The notes: a model not told the origin generated them from the sequence alone. Positions 46,701-53,969 are shown, counted from the first letter of the stretch. The stretch is DNA of 64,000 bases from Thalassotalea sp. PS06 (GCF_007197775.1 NZ_CP041638.1:2108001-2172000), one strand, 5' to 3'. Made by a program: numbers and translations.

Positions 46701-48203
46701 TGACTTATTAACAATTTCAAAGTAGGTGGCAGTATCATTAATCCCGCCGCCTAGTTGGGTAACAATGACTCCACTATCTTTTTCGGTTTTATACACCGCT
46801 CCATTGCTACCATACGAACTACCGCCTGTGCGAATCAGCCTTTGTCCATTCAAACAAAGCTTATCGGCCGTCGACCATCTGACGTTTAAGGTATCTCCAT
46901 CAAGACCAAAGATATGCCCACATCTAGATACACTCTCTCCAGCAGATATTGACCAGCCTTTACCTGCGATACCATTTCCGTTCTGGCTTGAATAATTCAA
47001 GGCCACTGATGGCGCAAGGTTTCTCCTGCCAATAGGAACTTGCAAGGGAATCGAATAGTTAAAAAGCCCCCCATCTATAGTTACTTCACCCTGAAGCGTT
47101 GCGATGGATTCGGAATCAGAGAGCGCGCTGTCGGATAATGGTTGGATTAATGCGTCTTCGACCGACATTATATCAAATGAAGGGCTTAGAACTTCCCATC
47201 CGAATAAGCTTTCGGGCAACGAACACCCGTTATCATTACAAGCTCTTAACTCGAAATCATAAATCCCAGCAGCTAATTCATCTAGAGGCAACCAGCTTAC
47301 ATAACCAATATTCTCCCACGCATTAAAACCGCCCCCATCGAGTTGATATCTCAACTCAAAGTAGGTCGCATCTGGTTGCAACCCATAATAAAAGCCCTGG
47401 TAACTACCCCAATCTAAAACTACATCAGCATTCACTTGATGTTCGTCACCGCTAATTGGTGCTTGAGGCGTTGGGTCAACCAAATATGACGTGGACGGGA
47501 CTAGAGGGAAAGGGTCCGACGGCGGCAGCCCCAGTGGAGGATAAGGTATCGCTAAAAAAGGATCCGATACTAGACCGTGAATTGGCTGGCCATCCTGCCA
47601 AACCTCAAGTTCAAACTCATAATAACCTGATAATGCCGGTTCAATGCTAAAGCCTGCACCCAAGCCAAAATAGACATCTTCTGGGTTTCCTGTTTCTAAC
47701 ACTGGATTTGAATATACCGGTGAGCCATCAACACGCATTTTCAAGGCATACTCAAGTGAAACGCCTTGTTCCCATGTGACCGTAAGTCCCATGCTTACTT
47801 GAGGGTCATATTGGACATATAGTTCCGTTGGCAAAATAGGAGGCTCCGGAGTGGAACCGCCTCCTGTTGAAGCGTACTCATTGTATACTTTCCCTACCCC
47901 AAGGATATTCAGTTCCTGATTTATTTGAGCCAATGACTTAGCATTTACCGGAAGCAGGTAAACAGGCAGGTTATTTTTTAGTTTTACGCTCTTAGGGAGG
48001 TTTTCTTTAGATATTTTTTCCAGATGAGAAATATCAAACTGAAACTTCTCCCTGGTTTCATTTTTTGATTCATCCCGTTTGAATTGTTTATGGTAATAAA
48101 AATCAGCGGCTTTTAATGGTTTATTTTCTTTATGTTGTTCGACTGAGATAGCCGAAATAGATATAACAGAAAGCAAAAGAAGCAAATACTTAAAACTTCG
48201 CAC
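40773..48203 (-). CDS. Sec-exported SpvB/Rhs polymorphic toxin with Ntox50-like tip
   Basis: The 2476-residue protein has a signal peptide (FKYLLLLLSVISISAIS), a region of fibronectin-like beta repeats with Pro-rich spacers (about 115-345), an SpvB-like domain (about 370-430, GEVTIDGGLFNYSIPLQVPIG and GIAGKGWSIS), FG-GAP/VCBS calcium-type repeats from about 677 (DLDGDGTPD, DVNGDGHKD, DINGDGKTD, DLNGDGLQD, DYDQDGQMD, DYNRDGHTD), then many RHS YD repeats to the core ending HMNGRVYD (2190-2197) to GTDPTGY (2238). The tip (2239-2476) ends KQGKHQPGHNNF and IIHHSKKDVHIVPAKPED, resembling polymorphic toxin type 50 (a likely RNase). The start is GTG with AAGGA upstream. Confidence 0.9.
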   Translation of the reverse strand: MRSFKYLLLLLSVISISAISVEQHKENKPLKAADFYYHKQFKRDESKNETREKFQFDISHLEKISKENLPKSVKLKNNLPVYLLPVNAKSLAQINQELNILGVGKVYNEYASTGGGSTPEPPILPTELYVQYDPQVSMGLTVTWEQGVSLEYALKMRVDGSPVYSNPVLETGNPEDVYFGLGAGFSIEPALSGYYEFELEVWQDGQPIHGLVSDPFLAIPYPPLGLPPSDPFPLVPSTSYLVDPTPQAPISGDEHQVNADVVLDWGSYQGFYYGLQPDATYFELRYQLDGGGFNAWENIGYVSWLPLDELAAGIYDFELRACNDNGCSLPESLFGWEVLSPSFDIMSVEDALIQPLSDSALSDSESIATLQGEVTIDGGLFNYSIPLQVPIGRRNLAPSVALNYSSQNGNGIAGKGWSISAGESVSRCGHIFGLDGDTLNVRWSTADKLCLNGQRLIRTGGSSYGSNGAVYKTEKDSGVIVTQLGGGINDTATYFEIVNKSGLKKLFGFTNESRYSPEWTTKTLHWKLFKVSDLFDNNIIYYYDTLDNTHVLDEIRYTGSGATPGNRQIKFSYSDTFERLSYLYGKKITSNKKLKSVNLYSPTNEKHYVLNYKASNSELLESVSLCANSNCQDKIAQTTFGWSEQAFGINKRSHVLSYISDPASDVLMEAPAEVTADLDGDGTPDLQNRYNYFLSSQDYMSSSRAALVDAHPGVDPSNNTGLNKMNGYLDFDGDGKSEIVYLNDNNTWNITWLDDTNTIIETNIDGTCKFDPYLWEDLMDEPVAVKHNLKRDCQSFIADVNGDGHKDIVSATRQVTQGPSTYKIYERNKDAQGQSLPGFSYYATVTGWKNGGIADINGDGKTDLYNADESSWIDIKAGTGSVTHDLTSDDSVYGVREKKTIWLDLNGDGLQDFLVLKPVGSGQTLVQNWHAVMNQGGGYFTSPIDTGVQEQLGRIEGSYLTPYTDESSMSGFVRVFDYDQDGQMDLLVPGNIRNPYICTDASKNQPCDITAEDSGKVIPYYQYDVYSWDVLQTNNDGTSFVLIEDIGIEAALSTLSLLDYNRDGHTDFFTSIGYEHQYSSTPNSGYIYESTASPEVRLYQRVTHDNDLITSISDRHGIASKIVYKTLSDDHEDERPIYTHGHEGMTDSRYARFGSDMKVVSKMEARNGVGGFNATEYSYDEAILHKQGRGFQGFRYIVAKDLAADKTTVSGFMQRFPFTGMVSSTSTWQSSVYENEVQDEFNAASSSGTPDEERYKSPSLIFDEAADTAGSYNYLSYSRSKDPVEYWDQSCSSEIKAPRFTNHRVKTRTIDGAWIGEVITNDFEYNCDGDLLKKTVTTNDVTAKHIQKIENSYSVCTADSNFNQLDWAKTTVSATPKALSTWEGPASGESWKKQDFNQYQGCALPLTTHNTASNSSLTLTTQSTLDDYGNIKRTTMSSSGPGESIQGNRWKESSYHSDGYFVNASYNSQWGMGVAESELVAVDDYTGQPLVTRDVNGLEAHVVLDQYGQISSSSTQKAGVEITPAVYMAYQVCEGSDNCPTNAVTIITKVQDGAPTQKSYLDVNGNTVQTKSKVLGGHWSYTSKSYNALGQLTSESLPHFYGDNPGMTYYSKFDVKGRPTKKVVDQYPLGYTTDYDYRGAVTVINVAPDYVPVGGVSSFTVQRTYNLSNQLVRTTDADNGRTHFAYDGFGNPIVIEDAKGNSIQATYNGFGHKLSVDDPNMGLWSYRYNALGELRKQTDANEVDTILNYDNLGRITSKIIGNETQTWQFDSQYKGLLHKDFSSVSGNNVYERSFTYDTYGRINSQTLDIDERSMTMALAYDGYYGRLKAQQFPDGRTVAFNYDEFGYPTKDVDPTSNNHPFIERKVMNAFGNITEQVFGNGLTQYFNYILTSGLTQSICTGTSANCQSSSSAQYQSYDSYDAFGNILTREDVSGGRQEDYRYDQLHRVIANSVTFDGTSLPPISYDYDEVGNLLKKSDYGLSYSYGNSAKSAGGNAGSNAVRAITLTKGGSATLTYDENGNMLTNSDGDLSVSYNHAMKPTEISRNGSKLDFTYDANDFRVKQVRTGTDGSDSTIYYFDKFYELEIIDSGETIHRSFLGTHTLFSSKRDEASIQHLSADRLGSINVITDGTRSITDVSMGNLVLQHRFNGLFGESYTLDNGAKILKLSDFYGTTRSFTGHEELTSVAIIHMNGRVYDYNLGRFMSVDPFIYHVGNTQAINSYSYIMNNPLSGTDPTGYIAFIPVIVWAVNAYAAYETASAAADAVQSYKNGEISGSDVATTVAASAIENTVLKKVKVAKEGIQKARQAFKGDKADSNVQNSVNKSNTDGGTKTANGASNADGGTKTTNGAENTPDVKRSKQETTNIETPSSVNSKPIHEGKQGKHQPGHNNFEEGKSELTHDNPQKLVDEHSGKGQQVGNKTVGEAGSKERVNFGENIGNHVDQTTGDKKPTTVGIIHHSKKDVHIVPAKPEDIDK
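41614..41637 (-). repeat. 24-bp Rhs tip-junction repeat, copy 3 (inside the full Rhs gene)
   Basis: Identical to copies 1 and 2. It marks the boundary between the constant Rhs core and the exchangeable tip. Copy 1 lies 6.7 kb away in inverted orientation. Confidence 0.95.
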
Positions 48204-48864
48204 AACAGTTCCTTGTAATAAATAGTGAAATCCAGTCTATTAATCGAGCTTTTTATGGCTTAATATTGCTCTGAATTAATATATTATTTGTACATCAGTA
48301 CAAGTTTTAAACATAATTGTAACATTTTTCAAATAATTTCTAGTTTTAAATACAAAATGAGTAGGTGTTATTTTGCCCTTAAAGTTCATCTACCTTTTAA
48401 CGATCCCTGATCAATATGACCAATTAACGAGCTACCGGCTATCCTCCCCTGTCACAACCTTTAAGAGGATGATTCCAATTTGAGCAGTGATATTCCCATT
48501 TTATTTGTGAATTTCCCTAACGTCTAAAAAGCATAGTCACTCTATTCTGTGTAATTCAGTACGTATGGATAAAGCTTGTGATTTAAGTACTTTTAGGCGC
48601 CTGAATATGAGTACAGCCGTGAAAAATCGGCCAAGATTAGGTTTGTAAATAAACCCCGTTGTCGGGATAGTTCTTAATTTGTCGAACGTCTGCTTTGGAT
48701 AAATTTAAAATTATTTGAAAAACCGAGTAATACACTAGAATATGAAACACTCGTTGAGCGATTTAAGCAGTGTATTGCGTCCATCGGTTGAACTTACAGA
48801 ACAAAATGGTTATACAGAACGCGGTAGTAATCGTAAAAATTAGCTTAAAATGAGCAGATCTGTC
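48204..48864. other. Upstream region of the Rhs gene, with a decayed coding remnant
   Basis: This gene-free region of 660 bp should hold the Rhs promoter. At 48705-48843 (+) two overlapping frames give EKPSNTLEYETLVERFKQCIAS and, after a one-base shift, VELTEQNGYTERGSNRKN before a stop, which looks like the end of a broken gene of unknown type. Confidence 0.4.
48288..48303. promoter_or_regulatory. TTGTAC-N4-GTACAA dyad upstream of the Rhs gene
   Basis: A 6-bp perfect dyad separated by ATCA lies about 85 bp upstream of the Rhs GTG, in AT-rich DNA. It is a candidate operator; the binding protein is unknown. Confidence 0.45.
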
Positions 48865-49410
48865 TTATGACAAAGCCTTGTTCAAGGTTGGTCGGCTTAC
48901 ACCAAAATGCTCAGCCACCTCTGATTTAGTAACCAAAGGATCTAGTAGCATTGCTTTGGCTTGTTTTATGTCTTTCTGACTAAGTTTGGGTTTTCGGCCC
49001 CCTTTTCTCCCTCTGGCTCTTGCTGCCGCCAAACCTGCGTTGGTTCTCTCAACTATCAATCTGCGTTCAAATTGAGCGATTGCACTGATCATATGAAAAA
49101 TAAGCTCGCCAGAAGCCGTGGTTGTGTCGATACTTTCATTTAAGCTAATAAACTGAACTTCTTTCTGTTTAAAGCTTTCAATTAGCTCGATTAAGTCTTT
49201 AACGCTACGACCTAGCCTATCGAGTCGCTGCACTACTACAATATCGCCAGAACGGAGCGCATCAAGCATTCGTTCAAGCTCAGGCCTGGATTTTAACTTA
49301 CCACTATATTTTTCGCGGTAGATTCGCTTGCACCCAGCGACCTCCAACGCATCGATCTGCGCATTGTCAGATTGTTCATCCGTACTGACTCTCGCATAAC
49401 CTAGTTTCAT
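48865..49410 (-). CDS. Serine recombinase of the Hin/Gin/Pin invertase-resolvase type
   Basis: This 181-residue protein has the resolvase domain with the nucleophile Ser in LGYARVSTDEQSDN, then RLDRLGRSVKDLIELI, the helix E region SIDTTTASGELIFHMISAIAQFERRLIVERTNAGLAAARARGRKGGRKPKL, and a C-terminal helix-turn-helix (KSEVAEHFGVSRPTLNKAL). Size and order match small DNA invertases and Tn3-type resolvases; which of the two cannot be fixed by sequence alone. GAGG before the ATG at 49410 decides the start. It lies 660 bp upstream of the Rhs gene on the same strand and could act on the inverted tip junctions. Confidence 0.9.
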   Translation of the reverse strand: MKLGYARVSTDEQSDNAQIDALEVAGCKRIYREKYSGKLKSRPELERMLDALRSGDIVVVQRLDRLGRSVKDLIELIESFKQKEVQFISLNESIDTTTASGELIFHMISAIAQFERRLIVERTNAGLAAARARGRKGGRKPKLSQKDIKQAKAMLLDPLVTKSEVAEHFGVSRPTLNKALS

Positions 49411-49546
49411 ACCCACCTCAAACAAACGTACGTTTACTTTACATAGATAACTTTACGAGTTTATTTACACACCAGCAAGTAAAAAAAGTTAATTAGTTAC
49501 CGACAACAAACGTGTAAAAGAAACGGTCGTTTGATTTACACATTTC

Positions 49547-50656
49547 CTAGCTTGAACCACCTTTACTTCTTAATTTTGACGCCATCCTTTCTAACACATC
49601 TGCCATATCCTGTTCGCTCTCCGATTCTCCAGTGTTAGGGGATAGGCAACTCATAATCTCAGACTGTCTATAATCTGGAACCGTACCGTAGCTGCTAAAG
49701 GAGGTTAAAACCTTGCTATGACCTAAATTTTGACTCCAAGCTTTAAACTCTTCTGGAGTCTTACAAACTTGTTCACCTAATAGAACCAACGTATTTCGAA
49801 AGCTATGAGGGTTGAAATAAGGCAGGTTTACATTTGTAAAAGCTGTTTTAAAAATATCTCTGATCGGTCCGGCTGTTTTCCAATGCTCTCTTGAAAGACC
49901 TACGGCTTCAAAACGATGGTGCTTGTTAGGAGTAACCAGAGATTTGGGAAATAATGGGTCATCCGGTCCAAAAAGGAGTTCATCAGTCAAGTACTGCACC
50001 CAGTCGCTTAAAATTTCGACAGCGAGGTCATCCACTGGGAAAAAGTAAGTGTTAAATGACTTACTGTACTTGGTTTTTACTTCCCTAGCATCTTGTGTAA
50101 GCTTCCTAGCGTTCAAGTCAATATGTTTAAGCTTTAGGGAAGCGATAGCACTATCGCGCGCTCCCGTTAATATCGTTAAAGCTAATAGTGCCCTATTCCT
50201 CTTTTCAATACCCGTATTGATTGGCATGGATTCAAGCAAATGTGTTATCTGTTGCAACGACGGTACCGGCTTCTCCCGTCTGGCATTGGCGATACGGGTA
50301 GATTTCTCAGATAGATTGAAATATTCCGCATCACGGTAGTCTATCCGGGACTTGTAACCGGGTTCACGGGAAAGCCACTGGAAGAAACGCTTCAAATGCC
50401 GCAACTGGCTATTTATCGTAGCTTTGCTTAATAGCTTGCCTGTCTTTGGGTTCAACTGCTGCTCTAAATGCCTCTTAAAGCCTATTGCTTGTTGGAAATG
50501 AAACCTTTCAAAGCCTTTATAGTTTGTGTACCGCTCAAAGCGAGCTATGGCTGCAACAACACTATCTAATGAAGCTTCATTTTGCCCTTTTGCATGCTGA
50601 AGGAAATCCAAATAATCCTTAGTGGTTCTAATGTTTTTTGAGTGATAATTTTTCAT
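49547..50656 (-). CDS. Tyrosine recombinase/integrase
   Basis: This 369-residue protein has a core-binding N-terminal domain (about 1-115) and a catalytic domain with R in LTGARDSAIASLKLKHID, K in KTKYSKSFNTYFFPV, H-x-x-R in NPHSFRNTLVLLG, LGHSKVLTSFSSYG and the probable nucleophile Tyr in SSYGTV. GGAG precedes the ATG. Its start lies 3 bp after the zinc-binding regulator gene, so it is translated with it. Its role may be excision or recombination within the island. Confidence 0.88.
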   Translation of the reverse strand: MKNYHSKNIRTTKDYLDFLQHAKGQNEASLDSVVAAIARFERYTNYKGFERFHFQQAIGFKRHLEQQLNPKTGKLLSKATINSQLRHLKRFFQWLSREPGYKSRIDYRDAEYFNLSEKSTRIANARREKPVPSLQQITHLLESMPINTGIEKRNRALLALTILTGARDSAIASLKLKHIDLNARKLTQDAREVKTKYSKSFNTYFFPVDDLAVEILSDWVQYLTDELLFGPDDPLFPKSLVTPNKHHRFEAVGLSREHWKTAGPIRDIFKTAFTNVNLPYFNPHSFRNTLVLLGEQVCKTPEEFKAWSQNLGHSKVLTSFSSYGTVPDYRQSEIMSCLSPNTGESESEQDMADVLERMASKLRSKGGSS

Positions 50657-50659
50657 GTT

Positions 50660-51139
50660 TCATTCTCCATCCTTGAAAGCACCATTAACGCGAGGATCAG
50701 CCCCCCCGTCTATGTGTATTTCACCCATCGGTAAAATTGAGCCAAGTTTTGACTTGAGTTGCTTAAATTGCTGTTGATTAATGAACTTATTCGCCTTAGT
50801 TGAACAGACGTTACAAAAACCTGTGATAACGCCGGTTCTATTATCAGTTGGGTAAACTTCAACAAAAACTTGAGATGAAGATCTAGACTGCCGACATTTG
50901 CAGCAAAAGAACTCGCCAAGACCACAAGGTTTCTTGTGCTCGGTATTTCTGTTTCGAATAAAAGTTTTCAAGTCGGTGCCGCGAATCAAATACGGGCGCT
51001 TATTGTCGACGATAGGAAGCCCATCATATTTGATCCAACGAGCAACAGTATTCTTATGGATATCCAACGTATACGCGGCTTCCTGGATCGTATAAGAACG
51101 ATACTTTTTTATCCTGTTGGGGTTTAATCGCTTAGGCAT
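50660..51139 (-). CDS. Helix-turn-helix and zinc-ribbon regulator
   Basis: This protein of about 159 residues starts MPKRLNPNRIKKYRSYTIQEAAYTLDIHKNTVARWIKYDGLPIVDNKRPYLIRGTDLKTFIRNR, a MerR/excisionase-type helix-turn-helix. It then has two C-x2-C pairs (FCCKCRQ and FCNVCST) about 38 residues apart that could bind zinc. An alternative ATG at 51145 adds two residues. It overlaps the AlpA-like gene by 8 bp. It probably controls island excision or the recombinase genes downstream; inferred from fold and place. Confidence 0.72.
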   Translation of the reverse strand: MPKRLNPNRIKKYRSYTIQEAAYTLDIHKNTVARWIKYDGLPIVDNKRPYLIRGTDLKTFIRNRNTEHKKPCGLGEFFCCKCRQSRSSSQVFVEVYPTDNRTGVITGFCNVCSTKANKFINQQQFKQLKSKLGSILPMGEIHIDGGADPRVNGAFKDGE

Positions 51140-51341
51140 TGCCATCGTCCCCCTGGCTTCTCTCAATGCAATCGGCTACCCAATTATCAATATCAGATTC
51201 AACCCAGCCTACAGCCCGTCCGCGGCCGCCTAAAGAGATACTTTTTGGAAATTCACCGTTGTTGATCCGTAAATAAATACTGCTTCTCGATAACCCCGTT
51301 TTTTGGATAACTTCGGGGAGTCTTAAAATCTTATGAGCCAT
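51132..51341 (-). CDS. AlpA-family excisionase/regulator
   Basis: This 69-residue winged helix-turn-helix protein reads MAHKILRLPEVIQKTGLSRSSIYLRINNGEFPKSISLGGRGRAVGWVESDIDNWVADCIERS, the AlpA signature. AlpA-type proteins control integrase genes of P4-like elements. AAGGAGG before the ATG at 51341 decides the start. It is in a run of same-strand genes leading from the integrase. Confidence 0.93.
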   Translation of the reverse strand: MAHKILRLPEVIQKTGLSRSSIYLRINNGEFPKSISLGGRGRAVGWVESDIDNWVADCIERSQGDDGNA

Positions 51342-51470
51342 AGTGATTCCTCCTTGGAATATGGCCACAGATTAAGCATGTAAAACTAGGAATTGAAGTT
51401 ATTAATTCCTAATAGGAATACTACTCGCCTAATAGGAATTTAATTAGAATTCTGGCTTGGATTTTGCTGG

Positions 51471-52409
51471 TTAATTGTTTCTGAAAGATGTGTATGGTTG
51501 GGCTTTCTTACAGATTTTTCGAATAGTGTCATCACTAAGTGAGTGGCCATTTAACTTGCACAACTCTTCAAGGAAACCGGAAATGCCAGGGGCTGTAGGA
51601 TCAATCCCTTGATTGTTCATAAGGGCCCCTATGAGTTTAAAGAAAGATGTGTCCTTAATAGGAGAAACATCCGATTTTTGCTTATCTATCCCCTTCAGGC
51701 TATCAACGTAAGCCTGTATAACCTCAGTTCGAATCGCAAAATGGTAATCGTGGTCAAAAAGCCGCCCTGAAGACGTGTAATTCATCGGTAATGGTCTAGG
51801 GTCTTCAACAGCCTCGACCGATTCTAAATGGCCATTAGCGCTTGTTAAGAGGCCTGATTCAATACCATGCTGTCCCTGCCCTGATTTCCCAATGGCGTCA
51901 GAGACTAGTTCTCCATCTAATTCTCTGTTCCACTTTTGTAATTGAGCATATTGGTCTCCTTGTTGAAGCAATACACCGTCTAGGCAACTTAGCGTTATTT
52001 CTGGTCCACCGATGATTGCCTGGAATGCATCTTCAAGGTCTAAAGACTCAGCACCTAGATTAGAGAGCTGCCATAAACCAGAAATCGTGTTTACCTCAAC
52101 TCCTAGGAAAATCCAGCTTTCGTTACCAATGTATATGTAGTCATCCGAAGGTAACAAGGAATAATCATCTATATCCTTGACGGAAAACAAAGGAGATTCG
52201 ACCTTGGAAAAATCAACATCATTTGTACTTATAATCTTTCCAAGCCGTGCATGAGCGTGATTAACCAGAAAAACTGACATTTCAAGCTTTTTTTCTATTG
52301 AAAGTCGAAGTAAATCCGATTCCGTGACTTCTTCGCCTAGCTCACTAGACAATACCCTAGCGGCTTCGCTAAGCGTCAACCAATCCCTGCTCAGTGATAC
52401 CTTACTCAT
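51471..52409 (-). CDS. Hypothetical protein with N-terminal HTH-like region
   Basis: This 312-residue protein has an N-terminal region WLTLSEAARVLSSELGEEVTESDLLRLSIEKKLEMSVFLVNH that resembles a DNA-binding domain. The middle is beta-rich, and the C-terminus (INNQGIDPT-like NNQGIDPTAPGISGFLEELCKLNGHSLSDDTIRKICKKA) resembles a helical domain found in proteins next to P4-type integrases. No firm family is known to me. It lies 47 bp after the integrase gene. Confidence 0.7.
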   Translation of the reverse strand: MSKVSLSRDWLTLSEAARVLSSELGEEVTESDLLRLSIEKKLEMSVFLVNHAHARLGKIISTNDVDFSKVESPLFSVKDIDDYSLLPSDDYIYIGNESWIFLGVEVNTISGLWQLSNLGAESLDLEDAFQAIIGGPEITLSCLDGVLLQQGDQYAQLQKWNRELDGELVSDAIGKSGQGQHGIESGLLTSANGHLESVEAVEDPRPLPMNYTSSGRLFDHDYHFAIRTEVIQAYVDSLKGIDKQKSDVSPIKDTSFFKLIGALMNNQGIDPTAPGISGFLEELCKLNGHSLSDDTIRKICKKAQPYTSFRNN

Positions 52410-52456
52410 TTTAAATTCCCTGTTCCATTCTAACGTAGCAAGTAGCTGGCTATTGA

Positions 52457-53716
52457 TTACTCTCGCTTCATTGATATCTGCTGCATAATAGGACGAATAT
52501 TCTTGTCATTTAGTTTCTTACCCGTTGCTGCTTCTTCAATGTAATTGGACCACCAATTCATCAAGACACGTCTTCTTTCCAGATAGTCTGCTCTATTGTA
52601 TGCCCGGCGTACTTCATTCCCGTCTACATGTGCCAATGCTGCCTCAATCACTTCAGGATCATGTCCACACTCATTCAGAGTCGTACTGGCAATAGAGCGT
52701 AAACCATGAGCCACAAGCCGCCCCTTGAAGCCCATCCGCTTTATGGCCATATTTGCGGTTTGCGCATTACAAGGTTCAGTAGGCTTTCTGTCAGAAGGAA
52801 AAACATGTTCGCGGTGTCCGCTAATCGATTTAATCATAGACAGAATTTCCAGAGCCTGGGGAGACAAGGGAACCACATGGTCCCGGCTAGTTTTCATGCG
52901 TTCAGCCGGTATGTGCCATTGCTTTTTATCGAAATCGATTTCATCCCACCTAGTCCCTGCTGCTTCGCTAGGCCTGACCATGGTGTGTAGTTGCCACTCG
53001 ATAAGCAAGCGAGTAACAATTTTGATGCTGGCATAGCTTAAAGCCTTCATAAACTCGGGAAGTTCTTCAGGCTTAAGCGCGGGTAGGTTTTTGGATTTAG
53101 GAGGTTGAAACGCTGCACCAATGCCCGATAGGCAATTGTGATCTATGTATCCGGTGTTTACCCCATAGATCATTACTTCGTTAAGATGACCTATAACTTT
53201 ACTCAGGGTTTCTAATGTGCCGCGTGCTGCCAGAGGCTTTAAAACGCTAATAACTTCCGGAGCGGCCAGCTTCGTAATAGGCCTGTGTCCAAGCTTAGGA
53301 AACAGATGGTTATTAAAGTTACGCCATATACCGGCTGAAGTTGTATCGGCAACTCGGGTTTTCTTTAGTTCGAACCATTCAGCCGCAACATTCTTTAAAG
53401 TTTGACTGTTAGCCAGCAGAGCAAGCCTTTTATCTTCAGCTTTTTGCTCTACCGGGTCGATACCTTCGCCAAGAAGTTTCCTGGCCTCTTGTCGCATGTC
53501 TCGCGCTTGCTTGAGTGAAATGTCTGGGAACACGCCTAACCCCATGGTCGAGCGTTTACCTGTTGCAGGTTTTGTGTACTCAAAAATCCATTGTTTACTG
53601 CCGGTGGGCATTATCTTAATAGCCAGACCTCTGCCATCCCGTAGCTTGTAAGATTTGCTTTGAGGCTTAGCTCTTCGGATTTGAGTTGTATCCAGTGGCA
53701 ATAGCTTTTTAGACAT
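52457..53716 (-). CDS. P4-type tyrosine integrase of the genomic island
   Basis: This 419-residue integrase has an N-terminal DUF4102 arm-binding domain (KLRDGRGLAIKIMPTGSKQWIFEYTKPATGKRSTMGLGVFPDISLKQARDMRQEARKLLGEGIDP), a core-binding domain, and a catalytic domain with R in MVRPSEAAGTRWDEIDFDK, H-x-x-R in AHGLRSIASTTLNE, and the nucleophile Tyr in AYNRADYLERRR. It lies 46 bp from attR and tRNA-Leu(GAG), the expected place for the enzyme that inserted the island. Complete and probably active. Confidence 0.95.
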   Translation of the reverse strand: MSKKLLPLDTTQIRRAKPQSKSYKLRDGRGLAIKIMPTGSKQWIFEYTKPATGKRSTMGLGVFPDISLKQARDMRQEARKLLGEGIDPVEQKAEDKRLALLANSQTLKNVAAEWFELKKTRVADTTSAGIWRNFNNHLFPKLGHRPITKLAAPEVISVLKPLAARGTLETLSKVIGHLNEVMIYGVNTGYIDHNCLSGIGAAFQPPKSKNLPALKPEELPEFMKALSYASIKIVTRLLIEWQLHTMVRPSEAAGTRWDEIDFDKKQWHIPAERMKTSRDHVVPLSPQALEILSMIKSISGHREHVFPSDRKPTEPCNAQTANMAIKRMGFKGRLVAHGLRSIASTTLNECGHDPEVIEAALAHVDGNEVRRAYNRADYLERRRVLMNWWSNYIEEAATGKKLNDKNIRPIMQQISMKRE

Positions 53717-53761
53717 TAATGCGGTAGCAGCTTAAATAATGAACAATCGCTACCGCATAAA

Positions 53762-53905
53762 CTACCGCATTAATTCTCAGATTTCAACAAATCCTGTGAA
53801 ATCTCTTAGGACATAAAAAAACCGAAAACCCTTGTTAATAATAAGATTTTCGGCTCTTTTCGGTTCTCTTAGAACCATGTGATGGTGCGGATGGAGGGAC
53901 TTGAA
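53762..53905. repeat. attR: right 144-bp direct repeat of the island
   Basis: Matches 32868-33011 with six mismatches. It includes the last 23 bases of tRNA-Leu(GAG) and its terminator. Just outside it (53739-53773) CTACCGCAT occurs twice, 12 bp apart, where the left copy has it once. Confidence 0.9.
53814..53853 (-). terminator. Terminator of the secG-leuU transcript
   Basis: On the minus strand CCGAAAA and TTTTCGG form a stem followed by seven T. It lies about 30 bp after the tRNA 3' end. A near copy lies in attL. Confidence 0.7.
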
Positions 53906-53969
53906 CCCTCACGCCCTTTCGAGCACAGCGACCTCAACGCTGCCTGTCTACCAATTCCAGCACATCCGC
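53883..53969 (-). tRNA. leuU: tRNA-Leu(GAG)
   Basis: The minus strand reads GCGGATG, paired with CATCCGC before CCA. The anticodon arm is CAGCG-TTGAGGT-CGCTG with anticodon GAG, the variable arm is long as in leucine tRNAs, and the T arm has GGTTCAAGTCC. CCA is encoded. It lies 10 bp after secG, as in E. coli. It is the integration site of the island; the functional 3' end is intact. Confidence 0.97.

Larger units (their letters stand above)
32868..53905. mobile_element. Genomic island integrated at tRNA-Leu(GAG), about 21 kb
   Basis: The boundaries are 144-bp direct repeats, the right copy including the 3' end of tRNA-Leu(GAG). A P4-type integrase gene starts 46 bp from the right repeat, the classical place. 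Inside are AlpA- and zinc-ribbon-type regulators, three more recombinases, an IS481 element and the Rhs toxin locus. No conjugation or phage structural genes are seen, so the island probably cannot transfer by itself. Confidence 0.88.

Noticed and set aside
40773..48203. Type VI secretion effector as the nature of the Rhs protein
   Set aside because: No PAAR domain, VgrG or adaptor gene is present, and the protein has an N-terminal Sec-type signal peptide.
48705..48843. Two overlapping short frames (EKPSNTLEYETLVERF and VELTEQNGYTERG)
   Set aside because: It may be the broken end of an old gene, but it is too short and frameshifted to name, so it was only noted in the intergenic entry.
32868..53905. 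Prophage or conjugative element as the nature of the island
   Set aside because: No capsid, tail, relaxase, type IV secretion or replication genes are seen; only integration genes, regulators and cargo.
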